64,000 nt of DNA from Legionella sp. (lineage in GTDB: Bacteria; Pseudomonadota; Gammaproteobacteria; Legionellales; Legionellaceae), in the NCBI GenBank assembly GCA_031291095.1, contig JARLJR010000070.1:1-64000 (forward strand). The letters run 5' to 3'. Of the stretch, positions 55,105 to 62,418 are shown piece by piece; the first letter of the stretch is position 1, and each line of letters begins with the position of its first letter. The notes under the pieces are model-generated. The model was not told where the DNA came from. It saw nothing but the letters and a program-made list of their open reading frames with translations, and searched no databases. The translations under genes were made by a program, and so were the position numbers.

Positions 55105-55554
55105 TTATTTTGCTGGAGAAATTTCAACGTGTAGATTAGCAATAACATCGCTGTGAACATGAACTTCAACAACGAAACTACCAATTGAATGTAAAGGACC
55201 TTCAGGCATAACGATTTCGCGTTTGCTTACTTCGATTCCTTTTGCAACTAAAGCGTCTTTGATTTCGTTAACGCCAACAGAACCGTAAAGCTTGCCTTCG
55301 TCACTTGCCATTGCACTAATAGCTAAATTAACATCATTTAACTTAGCAGCACGTTGTTCTGCAGCAGAGAATGATTGTTGTGCTTTTTTCTCAAGCTCAG
55401 AACGACGTTGTTCAAACATCTCGATGTTTGTAGGTGTAGCAAATACAGCTTTGTTTTGTGGAATTAAGTAGTTACGACCATAACCAGATTTTACGTGAAC
55501 TTTATCACCTAGGTTACCTAAATTTCTCACTTTTTCTAATAAGATAACTTCCAT
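55105..55554 (-). CDS. rplI: 50S ribosomal protein L9
   Basis: A 149-residue ribosomal protein binding 23S rRNA at the base of the L1 stalk. It starts at [13 protein letters not shown], preceded by GAGGG at 8 nt; the ATG five codons earlier is rejected. It has the RNA-binding N-terminal domain with GYGRNYLIP, the long central helix and a C-terminal domain. It ends the rpsF-rpsR-(membrane protein)-rplI operon. Confidence 0.96.
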   Translation of the reverse strand: MEVILLEKVRNLGNLGDKVHVKSGYGRNYLIPQNKAVFATPTNIEMFEQRRSELEKKAQQSFSAAEQRAAKLNDVNLAISAMASDEGKLYGSVGVNEIKDALVAKGIEVSKREIVMPEGPLHSIGSFVVEVHVHSDVIANLHVEISPAK

Positions 55555-55565
55555 CTTAATAACCC

Positions 55566-56468
55566 TCAAATTGACTCGTTTACCCGTTCAGGGAGATACG
55601 ATCTAAAATTAAATATACTATCTAGTGAACCAAAAACGATGTAGGCAAATAGCGCAAAAGTAGGTTTTAACAATATTATTAACATTAATAATAGAAATAC
55701 CTTAACTTGACTTTTGCGAGCCAAAATAAAATAAGCCAAACCAAATCCAGAGGCTAAGAAATAACTCAGCACAATTGGTAGCACATTAATTGCTAAAGGA
55801 ATTTCATGATAAGTACCCAAAGATACACATAAGAGTACTAACAATGAAAGCCTACCGCTACGGAACATTAAAAACTCATTTTTAAACCCACCGGGTAAAA
55901 ACAATTTGGCTTGGATTGATCGAGCAAACATTAAAGAAACTACAGAGGAAACAATAGCACTTAATATCTGAATACCGAAAAATAATTGCGCCAAACTAAA
56001 CGAGCTTATGCTATCCATACCGGTTTCAACTAACTCCTGGTATTGCATCAGTAACGCTTTAAGCTGATTAAACTGTATTACAATAAAGTCAGGTGCGAGC
56101 AATTGAATAAGCAAACATCCAAGAACTGCTTGAATTAAAAACACACCAAAAACTGCCTGCCACTTTTGCGTGCTACGCAATGTAATTGCAGCAAAATAAC
56201 AAGGCAAATAGGCAATTAGCGTATTAATTAATGCGCCGGATATTGGTATTAACATCATCAATGGAACAGAATGAATTACCAGCGCTGGTAACAAAACATC
56301 AAGGCCTGATCGAGCCCCTTTTCTTAATGTTACCAAGCATACAAGGGCAACTGATAACCAAGTGGCAAAAGGTATAATTGAAAGTAATGCAGCATACATA
56401 ATTGCTTGCTGCTTACTTTCAAGTAACGTTTTGCTCTGCTTTGTTATAAAGTCACCCATGTGCATCAT
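55566..56468 (-). CDS. DUF2232-type polytopic membrane protein
   Basis: A 300-residue protein with about eight membrane helices, of the YybS/DUF2232 class often found between rpsR and rplI in proteobacteria. It lies 3 nt after rpsR and 11 nt before rplI, so it is co-transcribed with ribosomal protein genes. Its function is not known. Confidence 0.8.
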   Translation of the reverse strand: MMHMGDFITKQSKTLLESKQQAIMYAALLSIIPFATWLSVALVCLVTLRKGARSGLDVLLPALVIHSVPLMMLIPISGALINTLIAYLPCYFAAITLRSTQKWQAVFGVFLIQAVLGCLLIQLLAPDFIVIQFNQLKALLMQYQELVETGMDSISSFSLAQLFFGIQILSAIVSSVVSLMFARSIQAKLFLPGGFKNEFLMFRSGRLSLLVLLCVSLGTYHEIPLAINVLPIVLSYFLASGFGLAYFILARKSQVKVFLLLMLIILLKPTFALFAYIVFGSLDSIFNFRSYLPERVNESI

Positions 56469-56471
56469 TCA

Positions 56472-56699
56472 CTATCCGTGGCTATCGCAGTAAGGTAATA
56501 AACCAATAAATCTGGCATGCTTAATTGCTTTAGCTAATTGTCTTTGAAAACGGGTTTGAGTACCAGTAATACGGCTTGGTACGATTTTTCCAGTTTCAGA
56601 AATATAGTTCTTTAATAAATTGATGTCTTTATAATCAATCTCGTTGCCGCCTTCAGCACTGAAACGACACATTTTTTTTCTACGGAAATAAGCTGACAT
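56472..56699 (-). CDS. rpsR: 30S ribosomal protein S18
   Basis: A 75-residue S18, the S6 partner on the 30S platform. The sequence from [10 protein letters not shown] through [20 protein letters not shown] is diagnostic. It follows rpsF by 15 nt. Confidence 0.97.
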   Translation of the reverse strand: MSAYFRRKKMCRFSAEGGNEIDYKDINLLKNYISETGKIVPSRITGTQTRFQRQLAKAIKHARFIGLLPYCDSHG

Positions 56700-56714
56700 A
56701 TCTAATGACCCCTC

Positions 56715-57053
56715 TTAAGCAGTTCTAACTTCTTTTTCTTTCTTCATTAAAACAGACTCTGTAGTAATCGCTTGTTTTTGAAGAGTAATTAAGTTTCTTA
56801 AAATTGCATCGTTGTATTTGAATGCATTTTTAATTTCTTCCAGTGCTACAAGTGAGCATTCGATGTTCATCAGAATGTAATGAGCTTTATGCACATCGTT
56901 AATTGGATATGCTAATTGACGACGACCTAAGTCTTCTTTGCGGTGAATTTTACCGTCATGCTTACTAATGATCCCTTCATAGCGCTCAACCATTGCTGGT
57001 ACTTGTTCGCTTTGATCGGGGTGCACAAGAAACATAATTTCATAATGTCTCAT
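56715..57053 (-). CDS. rpsF: 30S ribosomal protein S6
   Basis: A 112-residue S6 ([38 protein letters not shown]). It is the first gene of the operon; a leader hairpin lies immediately upstream. The Glu-rich extension found at the C-terminus of E. coli S6 is replaced by a short charged end ([10 protein letters not shown]). Confidence 0.97.
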   Translation of the reverse strand: MRHYEIMFLVHPDQSEQVPAMVERYEGIISKHDGKIHRKEDLGRRQLAYPINDVHKAHYILMNIECSLVALEEIKNAFKYNDAILRNLITLQKQAITTESVLMKKEKEVRTA

Positions 57054-57075
57054 GATTTCTCCTTATGGATTAATA

Positions 57076-57104
57076 GCCTTCTGCTCGACATGTCGCAGTA
57101 AGGC
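57076..57104 (-). promoter_or_regulatory. rpsF leader hairpin, candidate S6:S18 binding site
   Basis: In the minus-strand mRNA, GCCUUACUGCG...GCAGAAGGC folds as a 5-bp stem (GCCUU/AAGGC), a bulged A, a 4-bp stem (CUGC/GCAG) and a loop. It lies about 25 nt before the S6 start. Autoregulation of this operon by the S6:S18 complex on a leader stem is known in other bacteria. I cannot confirm the conserved CCG bulge of that motif here, so this is a candidate only. Confidence 0.45.
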
Positions 57105-57318
57105 AAGGTTTTAAAAAAGCTGCCAATTGTAACGCTTTTAATCGTTCATGACAATGATCATGCATAATTTTATACATTCCTTTATAAGGAAGAGCACAAC
57201 CTAATTTTTTTTATCATTTTCATCTAAATATATAGTGACAAGCATCTACAAATTAGGTTAACTTTCTATTTGATATCGTTGATTTACAACGAGCTTGGAC
57301 ATAATGATGAGGTTTTTA

Positions 57319-57516
57319 ATGGATATTGTTTCTCTTCACTTTGAAGAACCCTTAATGATTAGTATTAATGATACAATTGTTAAGATCTTGGCATTTAAAA
57401 CCCAAGAACATGGGAATATTAAATTTGGCGTTGAAGCACCTCGTTCGGTTAATGTGCACCGAGAAGAAATTTTCCATGCAATTAAACAAAAACAGCTGTT
57501 AGAAACGACTGAATAA
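57319..57516 (+). CDS. CsrA/RsmA paralogue with altered RNA-binding N-terminus
   Basis: A 65-residue CsrA-family protein; the start at 57319 has GAGG 6 nt upstream and gives the normal CsrA length, while the TTG at 57295 does not. The core matches CsrA: LMISINDTIVKILAF and GVEAPRSVNVHREEIFHAI, with the RNA-binding Arg in VHREE kept. The first strand, normally MLILTRR, reads MDIVSLH, so the RNA-contacting Leu4, Arg6 and Arg7 are replaced. The protein may bind different RNA, bind weakly, or form dimers with another CsrA. Legionella genomes carry several csrA genes. It lies 9 nt before the lipid enzyme gene. Confidence 0.85.
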   Translation: MDIVSLHFEEPLMISINDTIVKILAFKTQEHGNIKFGVEAPRSVNVHREEIFHAIKQKQLLETTE

Positions 57517-57525
57517 TCCTTAGAT

Positions 57526-58404
57526 ATGCGTCAAGTATCTTCTCGATGTATTAGCTCACTTGCTGGATTTATTCTTCTTTTTTCCTTTATAGCGTTTTTT
57601 ATCAATTATTTTATTTATCAGTTTCCGGGAAATAATTATTTTCCGGATAACGTGGTACCTTTTGCTATATTCTTAGTTCTGCTCAATGCAGGACTTCATC
57701 TGAGCTTTGCAAGGGAAAGCAAAGCCTGTCAGATAGGTAATGAGTTAATCTATTTTTTTGTGGTTATGACAATTATTGCAGCTGCGACGAATGCAGTTCA
57801 ATTAACGCCATTTCCTGTAATTGATCAGTATATTGTAAAGCTGGAAGCCTTGGTGGGGATTGATACTTCTGCTATTGTGGGTAAGACTAATACTCATCCA
57901 CAGTTAAAAGCTTTACTTGGCATGATTTATGACAGTTTAGCTTATCAAATGAGCATTATTCCTTTACTCGTATTATTTTCCTGCCGCTTTCATTTGTTGC
58001 GCGAATACTATTTTTTATTGCTGTGCACAGTGCTGCTTGGTTTTGCATTTTATTATTTTTTCCCTACGGTGGCACCTGCGAGTATGTTCAACCATGCCTT
58101 ATTTGAGTCAAGCCAAATTGCCACAGGCTTGAAATTTTCAGAACTTCATCATCATATTTTGCCAACTACGAATGAAGGTGGGTTAATAGCATTTCCATCC
58201 TTTCATGCTATTTGGGCAATTTTATGTGTTAATTTACTTAAAGAATGGCCTATAGCCTGTATTATGCTGGCGATTATTAATGTGGTGCTCATTGCTTCGT
58301 GTGTTTTATTAGGCTGGCATTATCTTACAGATATTGTAGGAAGTTTGATTGTACTTTTTGTGAGTTATTTTGCATTAAAGTATTGTTCATATAAACAAGT
58401 GTAG
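57526..58404 (+). CDS. PAP2-superfamily membrane phosphotransferase/phosphatase (Aur1-type)
   Basis: A 292-residue membrane protein with about six helices. Two PAP2 motifs are seen: FPSFHAIWAI (SxxH motif with catalytic His) and GWHYLTDIVGS (H-x3-D motif). The arrangement resembles the inositol-phosphoryl transferase/Aur1 branch rather than soluble acid phosphatases; the first PAP2 motif (KX6RP) is not evident. It may transfer or remove a lipid head group. It probably shares a transcript with the csrA paralogue. Its stop codon lies inside the repeat at 58401. Confidence 0.75.
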   Translation: MRQVSSRCISSLAGFILLFSFIAFFINYFIYQFPGNNYFPDNVVPFAIFLVLLNAGLHLSFARESKACQIGNELIYFFVVMTIIAAATNAVQLTPFPVIDQYIVKLEALVGIDTSAIVGKTNTHPQLKALLGMIYDSLAYQMSIIPLLVLFSCRFHLLREYYFLLLCTVLLGFAFYYFFPTVAPASMFNHALFESSQIATGLKFSELHHHILPTTNEGGLIAFPSFHAIWAILCVNLLKEWPIACIMLAIINVVLIASCVLLGWHYLTDIVGSLIVLFVSYFALKYCSYKQV

Positions 58405-58424
58405 CCCGCTGTAATACGGGCTAC
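58401..58424. repeat. Inverted repeat GTAGCCCG...CGGGCTAC overlapping a stop codon
   Basis: A perfect 8-bp stem and 8-nt loop (CTGTAATA) between convergent genes. The TAG stop of the PAP2 gene is within the left arm. It is related to the sequence at 9017-9048. Confidence 0.6.
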
Positions 58425-58434
58425 ATTCAAAATC

Positions 58435-60456
58435 CTACAAACTCTCGTCTACTTTAAAACGCTCTCCGTACTTTGTTTCCAGCATCTTAAATAAGCTTTC
58501 CAAATTATTGGTTCCGCAGTCTTTAGCATAATTCATTGGCCCACCACGGAATGGTGCAAAGCCTGTTGCGAAGATCATACCCGCATCAAGCAAATCAGAG
58601 TCGGCTACTACCCCTTCACGTAAGCAAGCTGCTGATTCATTAACCATTCTTAGAATCAATCGATCGGCAATATGCTGATCCTTAGCAACCTCTGCCGGAC
58701 GACTTTTCACTGGCTTACCATTCTTATATTGGTAAAAACCTTCACCTGTCTTACGGCCAAGCTTACCTGCTTTAACCATGTCACGTAATTTCTGTGGCAC
58801 AGTCCCACCATAATGGGCGGTTAAGTTTTCTGCTACTGCCAAGCAAACATCCATACCTACAGTATCTGCCAACTCAACAGGCCCCATAAACATTCCAAAC
58901 TCTAAAGCCGCCTCATCAATGGTTTCTCCACTATGGCCTTCTTCCAAGAGCTGTACACACTCCATTAAATAGGGCATCAAAACTCGGTTGACTAAAAAGC
59001 CTGGACTGGATTTAACAGGCAAAGGCAATTTAGCGATTTGATTGACAAAAGCACAAGAGGCTTGTGCCACTTCTTTAGCTGTGGATGTACCGCTAACAAT
59101 TTCAACCAAATCCATCTTAGCAACTGGATTAAAGAAATGAATGCCCACTAAACGCGTTGGATCGCTCATCACAATGCTGATCTCATCCAAAGGAATACTG
59201 GACGTGTTTGTAGCAATAATTGCATCTTTCTTAGCCAGTAGTTCTACCTTTTTGAAAATTTCTTGTTTCACATTCAGATTTTCAAAAACCGCTTCAATAA
59301 TCACATCCGCTTGCGCCATACCACGACCGTCAGGATCAGGAATTAAATTATCCATAGCCGCTTGAATTAAGCGTGGTTTACGTAATTTTTTCTTGTATAA
59401 AGAATAAGCTCGACCAATTGCTGGTGCAATACGCTCATAAGATTGATCTTGCAGTGTTACACGAAGGCCGCGCAAAGCGCACCACGCAGCAATATCGCCC
59501 CCCATCACTCCAGCACCAATCACATGTACATGTTGTGCTTTAAAGTTACTGTCTTTGGCAAAAGCTTTCATCCGCTCTCTTAAACCAAAAGCACGGATTA
59601 AATTTCTGGACGTAGTGCCCTGAGTGACCAATTGTTCAACCGACTCAATTTCTTTCTGGTAGGCCCTATCACCCATACCCCCTTCTTTTTCCCATAAATC
59701 AATAATGGCATAAGGTGCAGGATAATGTTCCTTGCGTACACGCTTGGCAACATTTTTACGCATTAGCGCTGCCAGTGGTTTACGAACCCAAGCCGCATTG
59801 GTTAATCCTTGCAAAAATGAAGGTTTGTGGCGTGGTGGTTTATTTTTGATAAAATAAACTGCAGCTCGCTTTAATTGACGAACAGGAACTACATCATCAA
59901 CCATACCTAGTGCTTTAGCTCTTGAAGCCCCAATAGTACTACCGGTTAAAATAGTTTGTGTTAACGCATTAAAACCACCTATAAGCTGCGGCAAACGCAC
60001 GGTTCCACCCCAGCCTGGGTGAATCCCTAACAGAACTTCGGGCAAGCCAATACGTGTATCTTTTTCGTCAGTGGCAATACGATAAGTACATGCCAAGGCT
60101 AATTCGTATCCGCCCCCCATGCAAAAACCATCAATCATAGCAACGGTTGGAATAGCTAATGCCTGTAATCTGGCGAAGACTGCGTGGCCTTTACGTAGGA
60201 AATCAACGGCTTGGGCAGGGGTTTCGAATTTAGAAAATAAAGAAACATCTGCTCCAGCAATAAATCCCTTTTCTTTTGCTGAATAAATAATTAAACCGAT
60301 GGCATTTTTATCTTGAGCAATTTCTTGAAGCTGGCTATTTAGCTCATCCAAGACTTCTTCATTCATGCTGTTCACACTAGTGTCGTGTCTGTTTAGCCCA
60401 AGCCATATAATGTTATCGCTGTCTCTTTTTAAGTCCCAGTTTTTATAATTATTCAT
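58435..60456 (-). CDS. fadJ: Bifunctional enoyl-CoA hydratase/3-hydroxyacyl-CoA dehydrogenase (FadJ/FadB type)
   Basis: A 673-residue multifunctional beta-oxidation enzyme. The N-terminal crotonase domain has KGFIAGADVSLF (oxyanion hole), FCMGGGYELALAC and GIHPGWGGTVRLP. The dehydrogenase half has the NAD fold VIGAGVMGGDIAAWCA, IATNTSSIPLDEI, GIHFFNPVAKMDLVE and a C-terminal domain. It overlaps the thiolase gene by 8 nt and acts with it on acyl-CoA produced by FadD. The FadJ name is favoured over FadB by the FadI-like length of its partner, but is not certain. Confidence 0.9.
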   Translation of the reverse strand: MNNYKNWDLKRDSDNIIWLGLNRHDTSVNSMNEEVLDELNSQLQEIAQDKNAIGLIIYSAKEKGFIAGADVSLFSKFETPAQAVDFLRKGHAVFARLQALAIPTVAMIDGFCMGGGYELALACTYRIATDEKDTRIGLPEVLLGIHPGWGGTVRLPQLIGGFNALTQTILTGSTIGASRAKALGMVDDVVPVRQLKRAAVYFIKNKPPRHKPSFLQGLTNAAWVRKPLAALMRKNVAKRVRKEHYPAPYAIIDLWEKEGGMGDRAYQKEIESVEQLVTQGTTSRNLIRAFGLRERMKAFAKDSNFKAQHVHVIGAGVMGGDIAAWCALRGLRVTLQDQSYERIAPAIGRAYSLYKKKLRKPRLIQAAMDNLIPDPDGRGMAQADVIIEAVFENLNVKQEIFKKVELLAKKDAIIATNTSSIPLDEISIVMSDPTRLVGIHFFNPVAKMDLVEIVSGTSTAKEVAQASCAFVNQIAKLPLPVKSSPGFLVNRVLMPYLMECVQLLEEGHSGETIDEAALEFGMFMGPVELADTVGMDVCLAVAENLTAHYGGTVPQKLRDMVKAGKLGRKTGEGFYQYKNGKPVKSRPAEVAKDQHIADRLILRMVNESAACLREGVVADSDLLDAGMIFATGFAPFRGGPMNYAKDCGTNNLESLFKMLETKYGERFKVDESL

Positions 60457-61768
60457 GTCCTTTCACCTCAGTCACACGTTCCAGATACATAGCCCCGCCT
60501 TGTCCTCCACCGATACAAATAGAAGCCATTCCACGCGACTCATTTCTTTGCTCTAATGATTTCAACACATGAAGCACGATACGTGCACCACTAGAACCTA
60601 CAGGATGTCCAGCGGCTATTGCGCCCCCTTCACGATTTAATTTATCCATGGATGGAGCGCCAAAGGCCTTATCTAAGCCTAATTGTGTCTTACAATATTC
60701 CTCATCATTCCAAGCGGCCAGGCAACCTAACACTTGAGCCGCAAAAGCTTCATTGATTTCCCAACAATCAATATCATCTGCTTTTAGATTATGACGTTGC
60801 ATAATTGGCGTTGCGGCATGAACTGGGCCTAATCCCATTTTGGCGGGATCAAGGGCCGCCCATTGTGAATCCACAATCCGACCAATTACTCTTAAACGGT
60901 ATTTTTTAACTGCATCTGCGCTGGCTAGCAATAATAAACAAGCACCATCAGTTACCTGAGAGCTGTTTCCTGCCGTAACCATGCCATATTTTTTATCAAA
61001 GAAGGGTTTTAATTTCGCTAATTTTTCTAAAGTAGAATCAGGACGCATTCCATCATCTTGAGCATACACACGCCCTTTACTGTCAATAATGGGAGTCACC
61101 TCCGTCATGCGATGTTCACTATAAGCTTCTGCTAATTTCAAATGGCTTCGTAAGGAAAACTCATCCATTTGCTCACGAGTAATATTGAAGCGATAAGCAA
61201 CTTTTTCAGCGGTTTGGCCCATGTTCATACCAACAATTGGGTCAGTTAGTCCACGTAATAAAGCAATTACAGGCGCCAAATAAGAAGGCCTAAATTGAGT
61301 AACTAATCCTAATTTCTGTCCAAAGCTTTTAGCACCATACCAATTAGCTAACCAGGAAACCATTTTGTGGTTGAATAATAAAGGAGCATGGCTCATTGCC
61401 TCGGTGCCCCCAGCCAAGACTAGGTCACTGCGACCGCTTGCAATGTCTATTGCCGCATTATCAAGCGCTTGCATGCCTGAGGCACAATTTCTCATTACCG
61501 TAAACGCAGGAACATGATCACCACAACCTAATCTTAAAGCAACTACGCGGGCAATGTTCGCCTCATCAGGTCCAGGCATAGCACTGCCAATAATTACTTG
61601 ATCCAATTCGGTTGGAGAAAATGGTTGTCGATTTAATAAAGTCATACCAGCAGCAACCGCTAAATCAGATCCTGAAAATGGACCTAGTCCCTTCGCCTTA
61701 AGATATGGGGTCCGGTTACCATCAACTACATAGACATCACGACCACTTAAATTCGACTTCTGATTCAT
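60449..61768 (-). CDS. fadI: 3-ketoacyl-CoA thiolase (FadI type)
   Basis: A 439-residue thiolase that cleaves 3-ketoacyl-CoA to acetyl-CoA and shortened acyl-CoA. The nucleophilic Cys95 is in VMRNCASGMQALD; NEAFAAQVLG, GHPVGSSGARIV (His) and CIGGGQGGAMYLER (second Cys) complete the active site. The length agrees with FadI (about 436) rather than FadA (about 387). It is the first gene of the fadIJ-like pair. Confidence 0.92.
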   Translation of the reverse strand: MNQKSNLSGRDVYVVDGNRTPYLKAKGLGPFSGSDLAVAAGMTLLNRQPFSPTELDQVIIGSAMPGPDEANIARVVALRLGCGDHVPAFTVMRNCASGMQALDNAAIDIASGRSDLVLAGGTEAMSHAPLLFNHKMVSWLANWYGAKSFGQKLGLVTQFRPSYLAPVIALLRGLTDPIVGMNMGQTAEKVAYRFNITREQMDEFSLRSHLKLAEAYSEHRMTEVTPIIDSKGRVYAQDDGMRPDSTLEKLAKLKPFFDKKYGMVTAGNSSQVTDGACLLLLASADAVKKYRLRVIGRIVDSQWAALDPAKMGLGPVHAATPIMQRHNLKADDIDCWEINEAFAAQVLGCLAAWNDEEYCKTQLGLDKAFGAPSMDKLNREGGAIAAGHPVGSSGARIVLHVLKSLEQRNESRGMASICIGGGQGGAMYLERVTEVKGHE

Positions 61769-61976
61769 TGATCCTCCTTAATAATTGGTCTGATTTTTTA
61801 TAGAGATAAGAGTAGCAGTAAACATATAAATTTGGAAACGATTAACACTGTTTTTCAACATAATTACATAGAGTTAAGCTGAATGAAATACATTGCTTTT
61901 TTTGAAATGCAATTAAGCAAATATTGTACATTAATCGTGTTTTTTTTATGGTTTTAGCATATTTTAAAAAGAAGTG

Positions 61977-62005
61977 TTGACGTTGTAAAAATACCTGCGT
62001 ATACT
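61977..62005 (+). promoter_or_regulatory. Sigma-70 promoter for the tRNA pair
   Basis: TTGACG at 61977-61982 and TATACT at 62000-62005 with exactly 17 nt between them. It is followed by a GC-rich discriminator (CCGCGG), typical of stable-RNA promoters under stringent control. The first tRNA starts 14 nt after the -10 box. Confidence 0.88.
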
Positions 62006-62019
62006 CCGCGGCATTGATT

Positions 62020-62109
62020 GGAGAGATGGCCGAGTGGTCGAAGGCGCTCCCCTGCTAAGGGAGTATGGGAGAAATCCCATCGAGGGTTCGAATCCCTCTC
62101 TCTCCGCCA
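62020..62109 (+). tRNA. tRNA-Ser (anticodon GCU)
   Basis: A 90-nt class II tRNA with 7-bp acceptor stem GGAGAGA/TCTCTCC, anticodon loop CTGCTAA (GCT), a long variable arm (TATGGGAGAAATCCCAT), T arm GAGGG-TTCGAAT-CCCTC and an encoded CCA. It reads AGC/AGU serine codons. It is transcribed from the strong promoter just upstream. Confidence 0.96.
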
Positions 62110-62115
62110 GTCAAC

Positions 62116-62192
62116 GCGCCCGTAGCTCAGTTGGATAGAGTATTTGGCTACGAACCAAAGGGTCGGAGGTTCGAATCCTTCCGGGCGCGCCA
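62116..62192 (+). tRNA. tRNA-Arg (anticodon ACG)
   Basis: A 77-nt tRNA with acceptor stem GCGCCCG/CGGGCGC, D arm AGCTCAGTTGGATAGAG, anticodon loop CTACGAA (ACG, A34 to be deaminated to inosine), T loop TTCGAAT and encoded CCA. It lies 6 nt after tRNA-Ser and must be processed from the same transcript. Confidence 0.96.
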
Positions 62193-62418
62193 TTTCTCAA
62201 AGTGGTACTTAAGAAAAATAAGAAAGAAACCACTGCATTGCAAAGACACCTATGTGTATTTTTTTGTTTCTGCTATTGAATAATTGGGAAAGACCCTAGA
62301 GCGAATAATTCAATCATGATAAATTATATTTTCCCCACCAAAGAATCGCTGTACCATAATTACCATAAGCAATTAATGTTAGAACCCCATTACTATAATT
62401 CGCAGCTCGGATTATGGT

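Noticed and set aside
62065-62283. Open frames over the tRNA genes on both strands
   Set aside because: They are the tRNA-Ser and tRNA-Arg sequences read as codons; the tRNA folds are complete.
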